From the NCBI GenBank assembly GCA_949987705.1, contig OX465281.1, positions 164,500,393-164,564,392 of the forward strand: a DNA stretch of 64,000 nucleotides, written 5' to 3'. Source of the DNA: Thereva unica. Taxonomy: Eukaryota; Arthropoda; Insecta; Diptera; Therevidae. The notes below the pieces were generated by a model that had not been told where the DNA came from, did not search any database, and saw only the letters and a program-made list of their open reading frames with translations. Numbering within the stretch: the first letter of the stretch is position 1; every line of letters starts with the position of its first letter. Of this stretch, positions 1 to 10,639 are shown one piece after another. The position numbers and the translations under genes are program-made.

Positions 1-2
1 AG

Positions 3-71
3 AGATATTTCGTATCGAATTCCTACGACACGTTACCGTGGGGCCATTATAGTATAATGGATGTAGAATAA
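3..71 (+). CDS. C-terminal fragment of a second DNA polymerase B gene (cut by window edge)
   Basis: The first 71 bases read in frame as the last 22 residues and stop of the polymerase encoded at 10640-14389, with a single visible Leu-to-Phe change near the window edge. It is transcribed rightwards, toward the palindrome centre, so the two polymerase genes are tail to tail. The rest of this copy, if present, lies outside the window to the left. Whether it is intact cannot be judged here. The alternative is that only a short part of the gene was included in the inverted duplication. Confidence 0.85.
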   Translation, partial: RYFVSNSYDTLPWGHYSIMDVE

Positions 72-889
72 GTTAAGGATAATTAAAGTACACCGTTAAG
101 ATAACAAATAAGAAAAATAATGTGAAATGTATTATAAGAAAATAAAAGAATATTTTATAATGTTTTAAACACTGTTTTATTTAAAAATCCCTAACACTAT
201 TTGCCGAGCACATCAACCATGGTGCATTATACAACATAATCTATTTGCTTCCCGAGTTGTGAGGTTTGGACACCCGACTGTGTAACTTCATTTAGATCTT
301 TAGCACTACTCAAAGAAAAATAACAATTAGTCCCTTTAACAACAAGGGTTTTGTGAAGCTTAACTCAGTAGAAACGCCACTTTGGGGAAATTTCAGCATT
401 ATGGACGTCGACTTAGTAATAATTAATTTATGCAAATATATTTTTCCTTACTAATAAACAGAACTTTAATGGCTTTATTTCAAATCTACTTTCTCTGTTG
501 CAGCCAGCATGACACAGCGAATAGTTTTAAATATTCGAGAATAAAAAAAATATTTTAATGCTTCAGAATACTGTTTTTTTTTTGTTTCAGATATTTTTAT
601 CATAAATAAAAACAAAATTTCACATAAAGTATGTAACTTAAATAAAAATTGTCGTGTGCGAGAGAAAGAGCATGGTGTATGAGATGTTCATGTTACATTA
701 TGATGAGAAAAAGGCAGTTTTATTTTCGGTTTATCATCATCGTTCATTATCATCGGAAGAGAGGATATTTTTTTATCCAACATTTTTTTATTACGAGTAT
801 TAATTATTTAAATAAATGATACTATAGCAAAACGAATCATCAAAAGCATTTAAAAACGAAGTAAAGTGCCTGTAAAAGCAGCGAAAGTA
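72..889. other. Non-coding outer left arm of palindrome
   Basis: AT-rich sequence that is the reverse complement of about 9825-10639 with around 1% differences. No coding region is credible on either strand. It represents the 3' flank of the left polymerase copy up to the point where the gypsy element inserted. Confidence 0.8.
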
Positions 890-893
890 ACAG

Positions 894-1165
894 TGTGGCG
901 GCTGTGACCACCACCTTAGCGGATGTAACCGCTGTCTAAAATCTACCACCCGCCGACGCAGAGGTTGGCAAGAGTGCCGACAGCCCGCCGGAAGCCAACG
1001 ACGCGAGGAAAAAAGGTCTCTCTCCCTGCGACACATCCGACGAGGTCAGACGTGAATTTCGAGTTAAATTAATAAAGTGTATTAGAAAACCGATTCCTTG
1101 TTTTGAATATGTGTATAATTAAAATGTTGATCGCGACGGGCATAAAGCACCGGGGATAACAACAA
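894..1165 (+). repeat. Gypsy-1 5' LTR
   Basis: 272 bp, begins TGTGGCGGC and ends around ACAACAA. It contains a polyadenylation signal AATAAA at 1071-1076. It differs from the 3' LTR by one C insertion near 1021 and one G/C change near 1154. No clear TATA box was seen. Confidence 0.92.
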
Positions 1166-1166
1166 A

Positions 1167-1178
1167 TGGTGACCCCGA
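1167..1178 (+). promoter_or_regulatory. Gypsy-1 primer-binding site (tRNA-Trp)
   Basis: TGGTGACCCCGA lies one base after the LTR and matches the 3' end of eukaryotic tRNA-Trp over 12 bases. The same primer is used by avian sarcoma/leukosis viruses and by CsRn1/Kabuki elements. Confidence 0.85.
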
Positions 1179-2678
1179 TTTAACAATATTATAATGTTAA
1201 ACTCTAAAAAAAGAAAATTGGGCATATAAAAATTGAAAAGTGAAAAAAAGTTATAGTTAAAAACAAAAAAAAAAAAATAAATCATAATATAACACCAAAT
1301 AATCAGGTGAAAAGTGAAAAACTAATACATTAAAAACCAATAAAATCCTATAATCAAAAGTAAAAGTTATAAAAAATATAAAATGCCACATGGCAGAAAT
1401 ATCGCTCGTAAAAGCATCAAGGCATAAAAATATCAGCACAAATAGCAGCTATAACAATTAAAGGGAAACAAAACGTAAACCAAACAAAAGGATGATCAAA
1501 AAAACATAGCGATACGGACGGAATCAACCATCCAAAATAAAATCGAACTCCATGCAGCAATCAACAGGCGCAATCATCAAAGGAAAAGAAAAACACAATT
1601 AGGAATTAAGAAATACATTATTTAAAAGCTAAGTACATTTCCAATAAAATCAGCAAATTGAATTTAAATTACATAAAGTTTATTAAATTTTTTAGGCAAG
1701 TTAGAAAAAAAAACAGCAATGGCAAAAAAAAATTTGGTAGAAATCTGAAAAGACAATAGACACCGAATTCGTTTAAAACAAAGGGGACAGCAAAACAAAA
1801 ACGGACTTTAAAATATCACATCGCAGTGAGTACAAAAAAACGAGAAAAATATTAAAAATTTAGATGATTAAATGTGTTCAATCAAAAAGTTTGCATTTAC
1901 ATTAAACATAGAGTTTTAAAAAAAAAATCATAAAATTTCAATAAAATAAATTTAGCGTTCATGAAAACAAAGAAAATTTCGTTCCGTTGCAAAACCAAAA
2001 AACAAATAGCAAAAATTAAAAGGTGGCGCACAATGTCACATACGTTATAATACAATACAATGTTATAATACGTTATAGTACATAAAATACATTTTACTTG
2101 TACACCCGCACGCGGAATTTATTCAATTTTATCCATTATTATATTATATTATTATATCCATTAAGATTTAATTAATTGCATGAAATTAAACCCTGAACCT
2201 TAGTGGATTTATTTTGTCGTTAACAAAAACAATACTGGGACTATTTGACATTTGTTGGTAAAAATTTATTTTGAATTTTTCACATTACGCGTTCAGCAAA
2301 GTCGAAAGTGTATGTAAGGTATTAACCTAAATCAAATCCATATTTCATATTCCTCATTTGTTGCGATAAATACTGTTAGTAATACGCGATTCACGATTTA
2401 AAGTATAATATTTCACATTTTAGATAAAAATCTATTCATAGTATAACAAAACAAAACAATGTCATTTAACATAAAATTAAATAACAAATAAAACGTTCAT
2501 CCGCGCATTTTAGCACCGTAGCTCATGCAAACACATATTTCTTTGACATCAACTTATTAGAAACCCCGACTATTACTGAAACATAAAAAAAAAATTTTTT
2601 TGGGTTAACTTAAATTAACGTCGTTACAATCATAACTTATTGGTTCTGTAAACTAAGTTTCAAACATACACATCAACA
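1179..2678 (+). other. Gypsy-1 long untranslated leader
   Basis: About 1.5 kb of A-rich sequence between the primer site and gag. No conserved coding region was seen on the element strand. Many short A-runs and upstream ATG codons are present, so gag translation by simple scanning would be inefficient. This suggests internal initiation or splicing, but that is inference only. Confidence 0.7.
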
Positions 2679-3145
2679 ATGTCCAATGACGACAATTTAA
2701 TCAACATGCATTCTGGAAATGAGAATCCGTCATTACCTGAAAACTACTCGCCACCAAGAGGTAATTCAGCCGACAAAACAGAGCCCTCAGCAAGCGGTAT
2801 AATTAACCCACACATACTATCTCTGAAAATCCCACCATTCTGGAATAATCGCCGTGAATTATGGTTCTTGCAAGTCGAAACGCAATTCAAATTCAGAGGG
2901 ATTACAGCATCACAAACAAAGTATGACTACCTTGTTTCGTCATTGCCACCGGAAACTTTGGAAATGGTTGCCGATTCTTTGCTAAGCCCACCAAAAAGCG
3001 AAAAATACGAGCAGCTAAAAAATTTAATTTTGACGCGAAGCAAAGATTCGGAAGAAAAGAGACTCGACGCCTTACTCCACAAAGTGGAACTAGGAAACTA
3101 CAAACCATCAGAACTATATAGGAACATGGAATCATTGGCAGGGGG

Positions 3146-3382
3146 CAGTGTTGGGCAAAATTCAATCTGATTGATGATTAATGACTAATGATTAAAAACA
3201 GTAGTTTGCTATAACTATTAGAGATTGGTATTATTATTCTGTTTTATAATACCAATCTCTAATAATTATAGCAGACAACAGTTTTTAATCATTAAACAGA
3301 ATAATAATACCAATCTCTAATAGTTATAGCAAATTACTGTTTTTAATCGTAAATCAATCAGATTAAATTTTGCCCAACACTG
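3146..3382. mobile_element. hAT-type MITE (237 bp) inside Gypsy-1 gag
   Basis: Flanked by an 8-bp target duplication gcaggggg (3138-3145 and 3383-3390). Terminal inverted repeats begin CAGTGTTGGGCAAAA and end TTTTGCCCAACACTG. The 8-bp duplication and CAGTGTTGGGC ends are typical of hAT transposons. The interior has three copies of an approximately 25-bp unit around AATACCAATCTCTAATA, one inverted, so the element can fold into nested hairpins. No transposase is encoded. It inserted after the gypsy element. Confidence 0.93.
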
Positions 3383-3852
3383 GCAGGGGGTAATAGTCTC
3401 GTAAACAAACCATTGCTACAAAAATTATGGATGAGCAAGCTACCAGCTTCAATGCAAGCATGTCTCATTGCAATAGAACAGTCACATTCGCAGGAACAAA
3501 GCCTCGCGGTAGCAGACAGGATACATGATTCCGCAACAGGCCTTCAAATATCAGCCATCGACCCAACATTCACTAACCTGAGCAGCACCGGTACAGGAAA
3601 TCTTGAAACAATATTAGAAAATTTAACGGAACGGATAAGGAGCCTTGAACTAAGACTGTCAAGACCACGAAGTCGGAGCCCTCACGGAAATCGCAGCCCT
3701 TATAGAAAACGCAACAGATCTTTTTCAAGATCCAGACCCAAAAACAACGGCAGCACAATACAAGAAACTTGTTGGTATCATCGAAAATTCGGAGACAAAG
3801 CTCAAAAATGTGAACAGCCATGCAACAGAGAGAAGAGTAACGAAACAGCACC

Positions 3853-3862
3853 AAAAAACTAA
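3853..3862 (+). promoter_or_regulatory. -1 ribosomal frameshift site, A AAA AAC followed by TAA
   Basis: Heptamer A_AAA_AAC at 3853-3859 in the gag frame, followed directly by the gag stop TAA. A -1 slip enters the pol frame, which is open from 3859 onward, as expected for a Gag-Pol fusion. Gypsy-2 has the same heptamer plus stop (54019-54028). Confidence 0.85.
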
Positions 3863-6800
3863 TAACAGCCACATCACCCGCGGCAACGAATGTGGAAAGG
3901 ACGTCACGCCGCTTATTCTTACATGACAAGTCAACAGGTATCAAATTTTTAATTGACACGGGTGCAGAGATTTCAATACTACCGAAACGTTTATATCCCA
4001 AAGCATGCAAACAAGCAGATTTCAACCTGATAGCCGCAAACGGTGCAAATATTTCAACTTATGGGTGTAAACGATTAACCTTAGACCTAAATCTCCGCCG
4101 CAGTTTCGATCACACGTTCGTAATAGCTTCGGTAGACCATGCAATTATTGGCGCCGACTTACTATATAAATACAATTTATTGGTGGATATTCGAAAACGG
4201 AAACTAATCGACAAAACGACAAAACTATCGGCCAACTGCATTATCCGCTCGGTGATGACGATAAGCCCAAAATTATATACGATCCAAGGTGAATATGGAG
4301 CAATCCTAAACGAATTCAAAAAATTACAAACACCTCCGGACTTCACAACAAACGTCCAGCATGACGTCGTACATCACATCAACACAACAGGCGCGCTACC
4401 AGCAGCACGTCCAAGAAGGCTCAACCCCGAAAGGCACAAGGCAGCAAAAAAAGAGTTCGAGCAAATGATTAGACTAGGAATATGTCGTCCCTCGTCTTCC
4501 CACGTAGCATCACCTCTACACTTAGTTCCCAAAAAAGATACCCAAGATCTGCGACCATGTGGGGACTACCGACAACTGAACGCCGCCACCATTTTTGACA
4601 AATACCCATTACCAAATTTACAAGATTTCACTATGAACCTTAACGGGTGCAAATTCTTCTCTAAAATAGATCTTGTCAGGGCATACCACCAGATACCAGT
4701 AGCACCCGAAGATGTGCACAAAACGGCGGTCACAACACCATTCGGCCTCTTCGAATTCCTAAGAATGCCTTTCGGAGTCAAAAACGGAGCACAAACCTTT
4801 CAAAGATTCATCAACCAAATACTAAATGGCCTAGAATTTACATTCGCCTACGTAGATGACATTTTAGTCGGCAGTAAAACATCCGAGGAACATAAACAGC
4901 ATCTGCGAACAGTATTATCAAGACTCGAAAAGTACGACATAAAGGTAAACCCAAGCAAATGCATCTTCGGCGAAAAAGAAATAAAATTTTTGGGACATGA
5001 GATCTCCGAAAAGGGAATAACACCATCCAATGAACGAGTAAAAGCCATCACTGATTTTCCAGTTCCTAACACTTTCAAGAAACTACAACGTTTTCTTGGC
5101 ATGGTAAACTTTTACCATAGATTCATTCCCAACATAGCAGAAACTTGCGCACCACTGTACGATTGCCTGAAGGTGAAGGAAAACACAACGAAAAGAAAAA
5201 CCAAGCCCAAAATCATATGGACAGATCAGCAGCAACAAGCCTTCAACGAAATCAAACGGAAATTAGAAAACTGCGTGCTTTTAGCACACCCACACCCAAA
5301 CGCGAAACTGAGCCTATGGGTAGATGCATCACAAGATGCAGTAGGCGCCGTCTTACAGCAATTGGTGGAAAGTAAATGGCAACCCTTAAGTTTCTTTTCG
5401 AAAAGGCTACAAGAACGCGAACAAAAATATTCGACGTTCGATCGAGAACTACTCGCAGCATTCCTAGCCACAAAAAGGTTCCGTTACCATATTGAAGGAA
5501 AAGACTTAACGATTTACACGGACCACAAGCCATTAACCAAAGCAATTTGTTCCAAGTCTGAGAAGAGTTCAAGACAAACCAACCAACTGGACTATATCGC
5601 CCAACTTACAAATGACATACAGTACGTACAAGGCTGTCGCAACATTGTGGCAGACACACTGTCCAGGGCACACATAGACTTAGTAGAAAACTTAAAACTA
5701 GACATACAAACGCTCACCAGGGAACAGGAAAAAGATCATCAATTAAAAGAAATTCTTTCGGATAAAAACGAAACAACAAACAACTCGTTTTTGCTTCAAA
5801 AAGTCTTCGTTCCATTAGAAGAAAATGACATATGGTGCGAAACCAAAACTGGTACGAATAGACCATACGTTCCCGAATCTCTACGTAGAACCGTTTTCAA
5901 TACATTGCACAGCTTGTCTCATCCAGGCGTACGCGCAACGAGAAAATTGATCACTGAAAAATACTTCTGGCCACAAATGAATAAAGACCTCAACCGTTGG
6001 GCAAAATCCTGCATTACTTGTCAAAAATCCAAAATACAAAGACACACGGTGTCCCCACATGGAAAGTTCAAAGTCCCGGAAGGAAGGTTCGAACATGTTC
6101 ACTTAGACTTAGTTGGACCTCTACCACCCTCCAACAGCTATACCTACATTCTGACCATCAAAGACCGGTTCTCACGCTGGCCGGAAGCGATTCCAATAAA
6201 AAACATCACTGCAAGCACTGTAGTTAACGTTTTCTTACACCAATGGATCTCGCGATACGGAGTCCCGCGAACAATCACAACGGACCAAGGGACACAATTT
6301 GAGTCTGCAATGTTCAGCGAACTATCAAGAATACTAGGCACACATCGCATTCGAACAACGACCTACCACCCACAATCGAACGGTCTCATAGAACGTTTCC
6401 ATCGACATTTTAAAGCAGCAGTACGTGCCACTAATAATCCCAAAAATTGGTATCACAATCTACCATGGATACTCCTGGGCATAAGGTCAGCGGTGATGGA
6501 AGACTTAGGTACATCCCCAGCCCAAATATTATACGGACAAGCTTTACGGCTGCCCGGCGAATTCGTTGCATCAGAAGCACAGGCAGAAACGGATATAACA
6601 ACAGCTGTGGCATCACAAATCCAACAGGCAGTAGGCAACATAAGACCAAAAAATATTAGACTTCGCAGACAAAACAACATATTTGTACCAAAAGACTTAA
6701 AAACAACTACACACGTTTTTGTACGAGACGAATGTAAAAAAGGCAGCTTGAATGCTCCTTACACAGGACCATACGAGGTGTTGCAACGAAACAAAAAAAA

Positions 6801-6945
6801 TTTTATAATAAAAAAACAAGACAAACCCCACTCAATATCCATAGATAGGCTGAAACCTGCTTTTGTTTTAAACGAAGACATGTCTACAACCCAAAGAGTC
6901 ACAAGATCAGAAAGTAACACAAAAAAAATTAGATTCAATATATAA
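3859..6945 (+). CDS. pol: Gypsy-1 pol: protease, reverse transcriptase, RNase H, integrase
   Basis: Intact polyprotein reading frame made as a -1 fusion to Gag. The first possible unfused start is only a GTG at 3892. Numbering residues from 3892: aspartic protease DTGA at about 22-25; RT with a CGDYR motif near 223-227 and the active site YVDD at about 320-323; RNase H with WVDAS near 476-480 and YTDHK near 542-546; integrase zinc finger H673, H677, C707, C710; catalytic D739, D798, E834. All catalytic residues are present and no stop or frameshift was seen. This pol looks functional. Its strongest resemblance is to the Gypsy-2 pol in the same window. Confidence 0.96.
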   Translation, partial: LITATSPAATNVERTSRRLFLHDKSTGIKFLIDTGAEISILPKRLYPKACKQADFNLIAANGANISTYGCKRLTLDLNLRRSFDHTFVIASVDHAIIGADLLYKYNLLVDIRKRKLIDKTTKLSANCIIRSVMTISPKLYTIQGEYGAILNEFKKLQTPPDFTTNVQHDVVHHINTTGALPAARPRRLNPERHKAAKKEFEQMIRLGICRPSSSHVASPLHLVPKKDTQDLRPCGDYRQLNAATIFDKYPLPNLQDFTMNLNGCKFFSKIDLVRAYHQIPVAPEDVHKTAVTTPFGLFEFLRMPFGVKNGAQTFQRFINQILNGLEFTFAYVDDILVGSKTSEEHKQHLRTVLSRLEKYDIKVNPSKCIFGEKEIKFLGHEISEKGITPSNERVKAITDFPVPNTFKKLQRFLGMVNFYHRFIPNIAETCAPLYDCLKVKENTTKRKTKPKIIWTDQQQQAFNEIKRKLENCVLLAHPHPNAKLSLWVDASQDAVGAVLQQLVESKWQPLSFFSKRLQEREQKYSTFDRELLAAFLATKRFRYHIEGKDLTIYTDHKPLTKAICSKSEKSSRQTNQLDYIAQLTNDIQYVQGCRNIVADTLSRAHIDLVENLKLDIQTLTREQEKDHQLKEILSDKNETTNNSFLLQKVFVPLEENDIWCETKTGTNRPYVPESLRRTVFNTLHSLSHPGVRATRKLITEKYFWPQMNKDLNRWAKSCITCQKSKIQRHTVSPHGKFKVPEGRFEHVHLDLVGPLPPSNSYTYILTIKDRFSRWPEAIPIKNITASTVVNVFLHQWISRYGVPRTITTDQGTQFESAMFSELSRILGTHRIRTTTYHPQSNGLIERFHRHFKAAVRATNNPKNWYHNLPWILLGIRSAVMEDLGTSPAQILYGQALRLPGEFVASEAQAETDITTAVASQIQQAVGNIRPKNIRLRRQNNIFVPKDLKTTTHVFVRDECKKGSLNAPYTGPYEVLQRNKKNFIIKKQDKPHSISIDRLKPAFVLNEDMSTTQRVTRSESNTKKIRFNI

Positions 6946-7456
6946 AATTCAATAAAATAACACAACTAACTACCAAAATTTTTTTTCCAGGAAGTTTCGA
7001 TATAATTTAATTACAAAAATATAAATTTCAATAAAGTTCTTAAAAAAACAAACAAATGAAATATTGCATGAATTTAAAAACAATGAAACACTAATAGACA
7101 ATAGATGTAGGTAATATAAATAATAAGTAATCAAATTATTGTAGACGAAATTAAATTACAAAATATATACATTTAAATAAGGTAGAACTCTTAAACAACA
7201 AATAAATGAAATAATGCATGAAATTAGATATAACAAAAAATGCTTAGACAAGAATAGTATGTAAATAATAAGTAGTTAAAAGAATTCTAATGTATTATAA
7301 ATTAACTTAGGTTTATTGTAAGCAACAAATTGTACAAAAAAAAAAGTTACAAACATGACCTGAAAAGCACGGAGAAGACAACACAATTTCGCGAAAGAAT
7401 AACAGCGCAGAACCAAGTCATCACAAACAGAAAACCTTTTGGTTGAGGGGGAGTGC
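6946..7456 (+). other. Gypsy-1 3' untranslated region with diverged tandem duplication and polypurine tract
   Basis: Two diverged tandem copies of a unit of about 145 bp occur around 7008-7151 and 7152-7295; each carries AATGAAATA-TGCATGAA and a TAAATAATAAGTA block. The polypurine tract at about 7441-7456 (ggttgagggggagtgc) adjoins the 3' LTR and would prime plus-strand synthesis. Confidence 0.75.
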
Positions 7457-7727
7457 TGTGGCGGCTGTGACCACCACCTTAGCGGATGTAACCGCTGTCT
7501 AAAATCTACCACCCGCCGACGCAGAGGTTGGCAAGAGTGCCGACAGCCCGCCGGAAGCCAACGACGCGAGGAAAAAAGGTCTCTCTCCTGCGACACATCC
7601 GACGAGGTCAGACGTGAATTTCGAGTTAAATTAATAAAGTGTATTAGAAAACCGATTCCTTGTTTTGAATATGTGTATAATTAAAATGTTGATCGCGACG
7701 GGCATAAAGCACCGGCGATAACAACAA
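7457..7727 (+). repeat. Gypsy-1 3' LTR
   Basis: 271 bp, almost identical to the 5' LTR, with polyadenylation signal AATAAA at 7633-7638. It is followed by the acag target duplication and then the resumed palindrome arm. Confidence 0.92.
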
Positions 7728-7731
7728 ACAG

Positions 7732-8084
7732 GATCACAGAATTAGAGAAAGGTACAGCACGACTATTATTACACCTCACCAACTAAGTCGACTTTGTCGC
7801 GCATAAACTTGCTCGACAGCATCATCCGCTTTATCCAAGCAGTTTTCGTTGTAAAATTCATGATGCGATTGCTGGTAAAAAAACAAGTAAACAAACAGCT
7901 GATGAACTGGGCTCCGAGTTGTATGGATAAAAAGCAAAAAAAATTCTCATGAGGTCAGTGTTATTGTATATTTCGAATGAACTGCAAAACCTCCACTTAT
8001 TATATTCGCGCTGCTAGAGTGCATAGCTTTTGTAAAAGCGTTTCGTTCATATCAGTAGACAACTTACTCCTTTTTTATATAGGT
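7732..8084. other. Inner left arm of palindrome, non-coding
   Basis: Continuation of the left arm after the gypsy insertion; reverse complement of about 9460-9830. No gene seen. The block CTATATAAAAAAGGAG at the arm's inner end is also found at 15429-15444 near a diverged copy. Confidence 0.7.
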
Positions 8085-8604
8085 ATTTTTATGTATTTTT
8101 ATGCATTCTTATGCATTTTTATGCATTTTTATGTATTTTTATGTATTTTTATGTATTTTTGTGTATTTTTGTGTATTTTTATGTATTTTTACGTATTTTT
8201 ATGTATTTTTGTGTATTTTTGTGTATTTTATGTATTTTTATGAATTTTTATGTATTTTTATGTATTTTTATGTATTTTTATGTATTTTTATGTATTTTTA
8301 TGTATTTTTATGAATTTTTATGTATTTTTGTGTATTTTTGTGTATTTTTGTGTATTTTTATGTATTTTTATGTACTTTTATGTATTTTTATGTATTTTTA
8401 TGTATTTTTGTGTATTTTTGTGTATTTTTGTGTATTTTTGTGTATTTATATGAATTTTTATGTATTTTTATGTATTTTTATGTATTTTTATGTATTTTTA
8501 TGTATTTTTACGTATTTTTATGAATTTTTATGTATTTTGATGTATTTTTATGTATTTTTATGTATTTTTATGTATTTTTATGCATTTTTATGCATTTATG
8601 CAGG
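8085..8604. repeat. 10-bp minisatellite (ATGTATTTTT)n, left arm
   Basis: About 50 tandem copies of ATGTATTTTT with variants (GTGTATTTTT, ATGAATTTTT, ATGCATTTTT). Because 10 is not a multiple of 3, it makes long spurious reading frames rich in YFYVFLCIFM in all three phases. These are not genes. Confidence 0.95.
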
Positions 8605-8860
8605 TCTGGAGAGAGAGAGACAGAAATAGAAGAGGACAGAGGCAGCGATCACGTCCCAGACAATAAAGACTTGGTTGGTTTGTCGGGGTTGAAGGGGGGT
8701 CGGGGTAGGAGATGGTTTGGTCGGCTGCCCAGACATCGCTCAGCATCTCCTACCCCGACCCCCTTCAACCCCGACAAACCAACCAAGTCTTTATTGTCTG
8801 GGACGTGATCGCTGCCTCTGTCTTTTTCTATTTCTGTCTCTCTCTCTCTCCAGACCTGCA
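8605..8860. repeat. Palindrome tip: G-rich hairpin with 29-nt loop
   Basis: The inner 110-bp arms (about 8605-8714 and 8744-8855) are almost perfectly complementary. They include a GA-repeat, GATCACGTCCCAGAC, and a G-rich block with G-runs at 8685-8688, 8694-8699, 8702-8705 and 8708-8709. The spacer 8715-8743 is not part of the repeat. The G-runs could form a quadruplex, by inspection only. This is the only GC-rich part of the palindrome. Confidence 0.9.
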
Positions 8861-9475
8861 TAAATGCATAAAAATGCATAAAAATACATAAAAATACATA
8901 AAAATACATAAAAATACATAAAAATACATAAAAATACATAAAAATACATAAAAATACATCAAAATACATAAAAATTCATAAAAATACGTAAAAATACATA
9001 AAAATACATAAAAATACATAAAAATACATAAAAATACATAAAAATACATAAAAATACATAAAAATTCATATAAATACATAAAAATACACAAAAATACACA
9101 AAAATACACAAAAATACATAAAAATACATAAAAATACATAAAAGTACATAAAAATACATAAAAATACACAAAAATACACAAAAATACATAAAAATACATA
9201 AAAATTCATAAAAATACATAAAAATACATAAAAATACATAAAAATACATAAAAATACATAAAAATACATAAAAATACATAAAAATACATAAAAATACATA
9301 AAAATTCATAAAAATACACAAAAATACACAAAAATACATAAAAATACATAAAAATACATAAAAATACACAAAAATACACAAAAATACATAAAAATACATA
9401 AAAATACATGAAAATACATAAAAATGCATAAAAATGCATAAGAATGCATAAAAATACATAAAAATACCTATATAA
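8861..9475. repeat. 10-bp minisatellite (AAAAATACAT)n, right arm
   Basis: Inverted counterpart of the left-arm array, about 95 bp longer, with the same variant types. The length difference shows the arms have evolved separately since duplication. Confidence 0.95.
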
Positions 9476-10639
9476 AAAAGGAGTAAGTTGTCTACTGATA
9501 TGAACGAAACGCTTTTATAAAAGCTATGCACTCTAGCAGTGCGAATATAATAAGTGGAGGTTTTGCAGTTCATTCGAAATATACAATAACACTGACCTCA
9601 TGAGAATTTTTTTTGCTTTTTATCCATACAACTCGGAGCCCAGTTCATCAGCTGTTTGTTTACTTGTTTTTTTACCAGCAATCGCATCATGAATTTTACA
9701 ACGAAAACTGCTTGGATAAAGCGAATGATGCTGTCGAGCAAGTTTATGCGCGACAAAGTCGACTTAGTTGGTGAGGTGTAATAATAGTCGTGCTGTACCT
9801 TTCTCTAATTCTGTGATCCTGTTACTTTCGCTGCTTTTACAGGCACTTTACTTCGTTTTTAAATGCTTTTGATGATTCGTTTTGCTATAGTATCATTTAT
9901 TTAAACAATTAATACTCGTAATAAAAAAATGTTGGATAAAAAAATATCCTCTCTTCCGATGATAATGAACGATGATGATAAACCGAAAATAAAACTGCCT
10001 TTTTCTCATCATAATGTAACATGAACATCTCATACACCATGCTCTTTCTCTCGCACACGACAATTTTTATTTAAGTTACATACTTTATGTGAAATTTTGT
10101 TTTTATTTATGATAAAAATATCTGAAAAAAAAAAAAACAGTATTCTGAAGCATTAAAATATTTTTTTTATTCTCGAATATTTAAAACTATTCGCGGTGTC
10201 ATGCTGGCTGCAACAGAAAAAGTAGATTTGAAATAAAGCCATTAAAGTTCTGTTTATTAGTAAGGAAAAATATATTTGCATAAATTAATTATTACTAAGT
10301 CGACGTCCATAATGCTGAAATTTCCCCAAAGTGGCGTTTCTACTGAGTTAAGCTTCACAATACCCTTGTTGTTAAAGGGACTAATTGTTATTTTTCTTTG
10401 AGTAGTGCTAAAGATCTAAATGAAGTTACACAGTCGGGTGTCCAAACCTCACAACTCGGGAAGCAAATAGATTATGTTGTCTAATGCACCATGGTTGATG
10501 TGCTCGGCAAATAGTGTTAGGGATTTTTAAATAAAACAGTGTTTAAAACATTATAAAATATTCTTTTATTTTCTTATAATACATTTCACATTATTTTTCT
10601 TATTTGTTATCTTAACGGTGTACTTTAATTATCCTTAAC
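9476..10639. other. Right palindrome arm: non-coding 3' flank of polymerase gene
   Basis: Holds the empty insertion site of Gypsy-1 around 9826-9835, a block of about 200 bp repeated in diverged form near 15.9 kb, and AT-rich sequence to the polymerase stop. No credible coding region. Confidence 0.75.

Larger units (their letters stand above)
2679..3862 (+). pseudogene. gag: Gypsy-1 gag, split by a MITE
   Basis: Gag capsid/nucleocapsid protein, the structural protein of the intracellular particle. The N-terminal part (2679-3145) carries the capsid-like region with an IPPFW motif close to the IPKFW of Gypsy-2 Gag. The C-terminal part (3383-3862) is Arg/Ser-rich and carries a zinc motif C-x2-H-x9-C-x3-C, the CHCC type known for the CsRn1 clade rather than the usual CCHC knuckle. 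The 237-bp MITE plus 8-bp duplication puts a stop at 3168-3170. Reading resumes in a consistent frame past 3383, so the only lesion I see is the MITE. The gag stop at 3860-3862 follows a slippery heptamer directly. Confidence 0.88.
894..7727 (+). mobile_element. Gypsy-1: Ty3/gypsy LTR retrotransposon, CsRn1/Kabuki-like
   Basis: Complete element bounded by LTRs 894-1165 and 7457-7727. A 4-bp target duplication acag lies at 890-893 and 7728-7731; 5 bp is possible if the LTR ends one base earlier. The uninterrupted target is preserved in the other palindrome arm near 9826-9835, which confirms the ends. Internal order is primer-binding site, long A-rich leader, gag, -1 frameshift site, pol (protease, RT, RNase H, integrase), polypurine tract. 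The LTRs differ at only about two positions, so insertion is recent. The CsRn1-clade assignment rests on the tRNA-Trp primer site and a CHCC Gag motif, both known marks of that clade. Gag is broken by a MITE, so this copy probably cannot move without Gag supplied by another copy. Confidence 0.93.

Noticed and set aside
8085..9475. CRISPR-like regular repeats
   Set aside because: Units are contiguous 10-mers without spacers; simple minisatellite in eukaryotic DNA.
7977..9573. Long reading frames rich in YFYVFLCIFM on both strands
   Set aside because: They are translations of the 10-bp minisatellite, open in all three phases, and not proteins.
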